From Methanobacterium sp. (GTDB lineage: Archaea; Methanobacteriota; Methanobacteria; Methanobacteriales; Methanobacteriaceae), in NCBI GenBank assembly GCA_009712615.1, contig WASR01000125.1, positions 10,202 through 16,050 of the forward strand: a stretch of DNA of 5,849 nt, given 5' to 3'. A model generated the notes under the pieces. That model saw nothing but the letters and a program-made list of their open reading frames with translations, made no database searches and was not told the DNA's origin. This document shows positions 4,047 to 5,849 of this stretch, in pieces; positions within the stretch are counted from its first letter, which is position 1, and each line of letters begins with the position of its first letter. A program made the position numbers and the translations under genes.

Positions 4047-5849
4047 TTAACTATAATAAACCCTTGAATCACCATCATCAAACACTGTACTTTTTGGATT
4101 AACAATAACACTCATATTGAGATAAACTCTGTTTCTATCATTCATACCAGTGTAACCAGTCAGATAGTAATTATTGATGTCGAGTTTTCGCTGGTATATA
4201 TATGAATTATCAGGATCGTAACTTGTAAAGTCAGTTACACCATTATCTAAAGCTGTTCCATCCAATGAGAAAATGTATCTGTTAAATATGAACCTTCCAT
4301 AAACATCGGCATAAATGCTGTTAGAAACTTTATTTTCTGAAAGCCACTGGGCTGAACTAGCTTCTGCAGTGTTAAACAGTGGATAATAATCAGATGCCAA
4401 ATTACCATTACTCAACGACATTGGAATAGATGTGTTGGAAACCACACTCACTAGACCCGAGTTAAAAATAAAGAAAATAGCTAGGAAAACCGTGAAAACC
4501 TTCGTTGGAGTAGAACCTCTGAATTTATGTTGAGTGAAGAAATTGGTAAATGATTCAAACACCTTGATACCTCCATACACACTAAACAAAGCCAGAACCA
4601 AGAAAGTGATTTCATATATCCTTGTCATGTTAAAAGCAGCCCTGAATGATGGTAATAAAAAACCTGCAATAAGCATGATAAATGCCATAACAGCAAATGC
4701 AATGTACTTGAATTGAAATTGTTTTATTTTCATTTCGATTAAGAAAAAGAAAATACCCATTATGGTAAAGAACACCACAACAAAATTCATATACCTCAAA
4801 ACACTAACTATCCAAGTTTTAAATGGCCCTATTGTAAGAGTCAAAATGATAAAAACTGCAATACTCACACACGCCACTATACGATAATCCAACCAATCAG
4901 CAAATTTAGTTATTTTATCCTCATAGGATTCCAACTGTCTCTCAAGTTTAACAAACAAATACAACACAGCAACCAAAGCCAAACCCCCGAGGCAAAGGAG
5001 AGCTAATACTGCAAAACTCAGTATTTCACCAGAACCAACATAATGCCCAATTATCTGTGTAATATTCAAAAATATGACGCCAAGAACATCTGTGATGGAC
5101 TTAAGAGCAAAACCCTGTGCATAAGTGCCGTACCAGAGATAAGCCACACAAATTGTGAAAACAGTTAAAAAAATCAACAATGCAAGATTGTTAGAACTGT
5201 TAAAACCAAGGGTTTTTCTAGACAAGCCCGACTTTGAAATATTGTAAACCAACATGAGGAAAGTAACACCCAAAATACTGATAAGGAAGAAATATGTCAG
5301 AGAATAGTGGGAAACAACCAAACAAACACTGAAAATAGTAAAAAGCGCCACAATTGATGGTATATATTTTCTCTCGAGTATCAGCATCAATAAAAGAACC
5401 ATGAAAAATTCAGCAGTCATCTCCCTTGAAATGGTAACAAGTTCGATGAAAAATGTGTTGAAAGACATAAAGAGAAACACAGCTAGAAAAGCAAGCTTAG
5501 AACTATCGACTTGTGACCTGAAAATTTTATAGAGTCCCAGAGGCATGAGTGAAAATATAAATGGATATACAAGTTTAAAAACATGGTCCAGATCGATGTG
5601 GGTGAATAAAGAGTAAACAGGAGCCACCATCACAATACTCAACAAGGCATTGTAGGCATCTGGAAGTGAGAAATTCCATAAGGAATAGTTTAAAACCAGG
5701 TTGGCCAAATAAAATTCGTTCTGCACATCCCAACCCCAGACCATGGAAGAAATAAGAGAACTCGAGTACAGAAGTGAGATTGAGACAACCCAAACAGCAA
5801 ACATATAGAACTTTTCAGGAACACAATCATAAAACACTAAAAACAAAAC
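4047..5849 (-). CDS. DUF2206-type polytopic membrane protein, 5' end missing
   Basis: The frame is open from the right edge to the TAA at 4047, giving about 600 residues of a larger protein. A TTG at 5846 is in frame but sits at the edge without a visible ribosome binding site, so the real start is probably outside; DUF2206 proteins of methanogens carry more N-terminal helices than seen here. Numbering from that TTG, there are about 11-12 helices up to residue 467, then a soluble, probably extracytoplasmic domain (about 470-599). The WGWDVQNEFYLANL segment (37-50), in the loop after a helix, places D40 and E44 where GT-C glycosyltransferases carry acidic residues. Also visible are SREMTAEFF (140-148), VVSHYS (177-182) and a C-terminal FDDGDSRVYYS. 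A role in surface glycan or lipid-linked sugar transfer is a guess from fold type. No functional link to Eha is evident. Confidence 0.72.
   Translation of the reverse strand, partial: VLFLVFYDCVPEKFYMFAVWVVSISLLYSSSLISSMVWGWDVQNEFYLANLVLNYSLWNFSLPDAYNALLSIVMVAPVYSLFTHIDLDHVFKLVYPFIFSLMPLGLYKIFRSQVDSSKLAFLAVFLFMSFNTFFIELVTISREMTAEFFMVLLLMLILERKYIPSIVALFTIFSVCLVVSHYSLTYFFLISILGVTFLMLVYNISKSGLSRKTLGFNSSNNLALLIFLTVFTICVAYLWYGTYAQGFALKSITDVLGVIFLNITQIIGHYVGSGEILSFAVLALLCLGGLALVAVLYLFVKLERQLESYEDKITKFADWLDYRIVACVSIAVFIILTLTIGPFKTWIVSVLRYMNFVVVFFTIMGIFFFLIEMKIKQFQFKYIAFAVMAFIMLIAGFLLPSFRAAFNMTRIYEITFLVLALFSVYGGIKVFESFTNFFTQHKFRGSTPTKVFTVFLAIFFIFNSGLVSVVSNTSIPMSLSNGNLASDYYPLFNTAEASSAQWLSENKVSNSIYADVYGRFIFNRYIFSLDGTALDNGVTDFTSYDPDNSYIYQRKLDINNYYLTGYTGMNDRNRVYLNMSVIVNPKSTVFDDGDSRVYYS

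Noticed and set aside
5575..5793. 72-codon minus-strand frame inside the DUF2206-type gene
   Set aside because: It overlaps the long frame in another phase and has no supporting signal.

Overview
The window comes from a hydrogenotrophic methanogenic archaeon, most likely Methanobacteriales and probably Methanobacterium. It carries the first nine genes of an eha operon, which encodes the membrane-bound energy-converting [NiFe]-hydrogenase A. Base composition is moderately AT-rich, start sites carry GGAGG/GGTGA-type ribosome binding sites, and TATA-like boxes precede the operon. The genus is an inference from gene content and composition; no RNA marker gene is present.

All genes lie on the minus strand, so transcription runs from high to low coordinates. 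From right to left: (1) 4047-5849, the 3' part of a long gene for a polytopic membrane protein of the DUF2206 type, running off the right edge; (2) 3787-4046, an AT-rich intergenic region with TATA-like boxes, short repeats and a T8 run; (3) 31-3786, ehaA-ehaB-ehaC-ehaD-ehaE-ehaF-ehaG-ehaH-ehaI; (4) 1-30, a possible TTG start of the next gene, expected to be ehaJ. The hydrogenase large and small subunits (EhaN, EhaO) and the polyferredoxins would lie beyond the left edge.

Eha couples inward flow of sodium ions or protons to reduction of low-potential ferredoxin by H2. This ferredoxin primes the first step of CO2 reduction to methane and replaces intermediates drained from the cycle. The genes here make the membrane part. 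Motif reading suggests that several of the small subunits are diverged relatives of Mrp antiporter/MBH subunits: EhaC like DUF4040/MbhD, EhaD like MrpC/NuoK, EhaE like MrpG, EhaF like MbhE, the EhaG N-terminal half like NuoK, and EhaH like a shortened MrpD/NuoN.

The genes are tightly coupled: TAATG at ehaA/B, TTGA at ehaE/F and ehaF/G, and a 6-nt gap at ehaG/H. TTG starts are unusually frequent. I see no rRNA, tRNA, CRISPR array or mobile element. The window is largely a known system; the points of interest are the Mrp-like subunit assignments, the loss of the usual charged residues in EhaH, start-codon usage, a 14-codon ORF before ehaC, and the eha promoter region.
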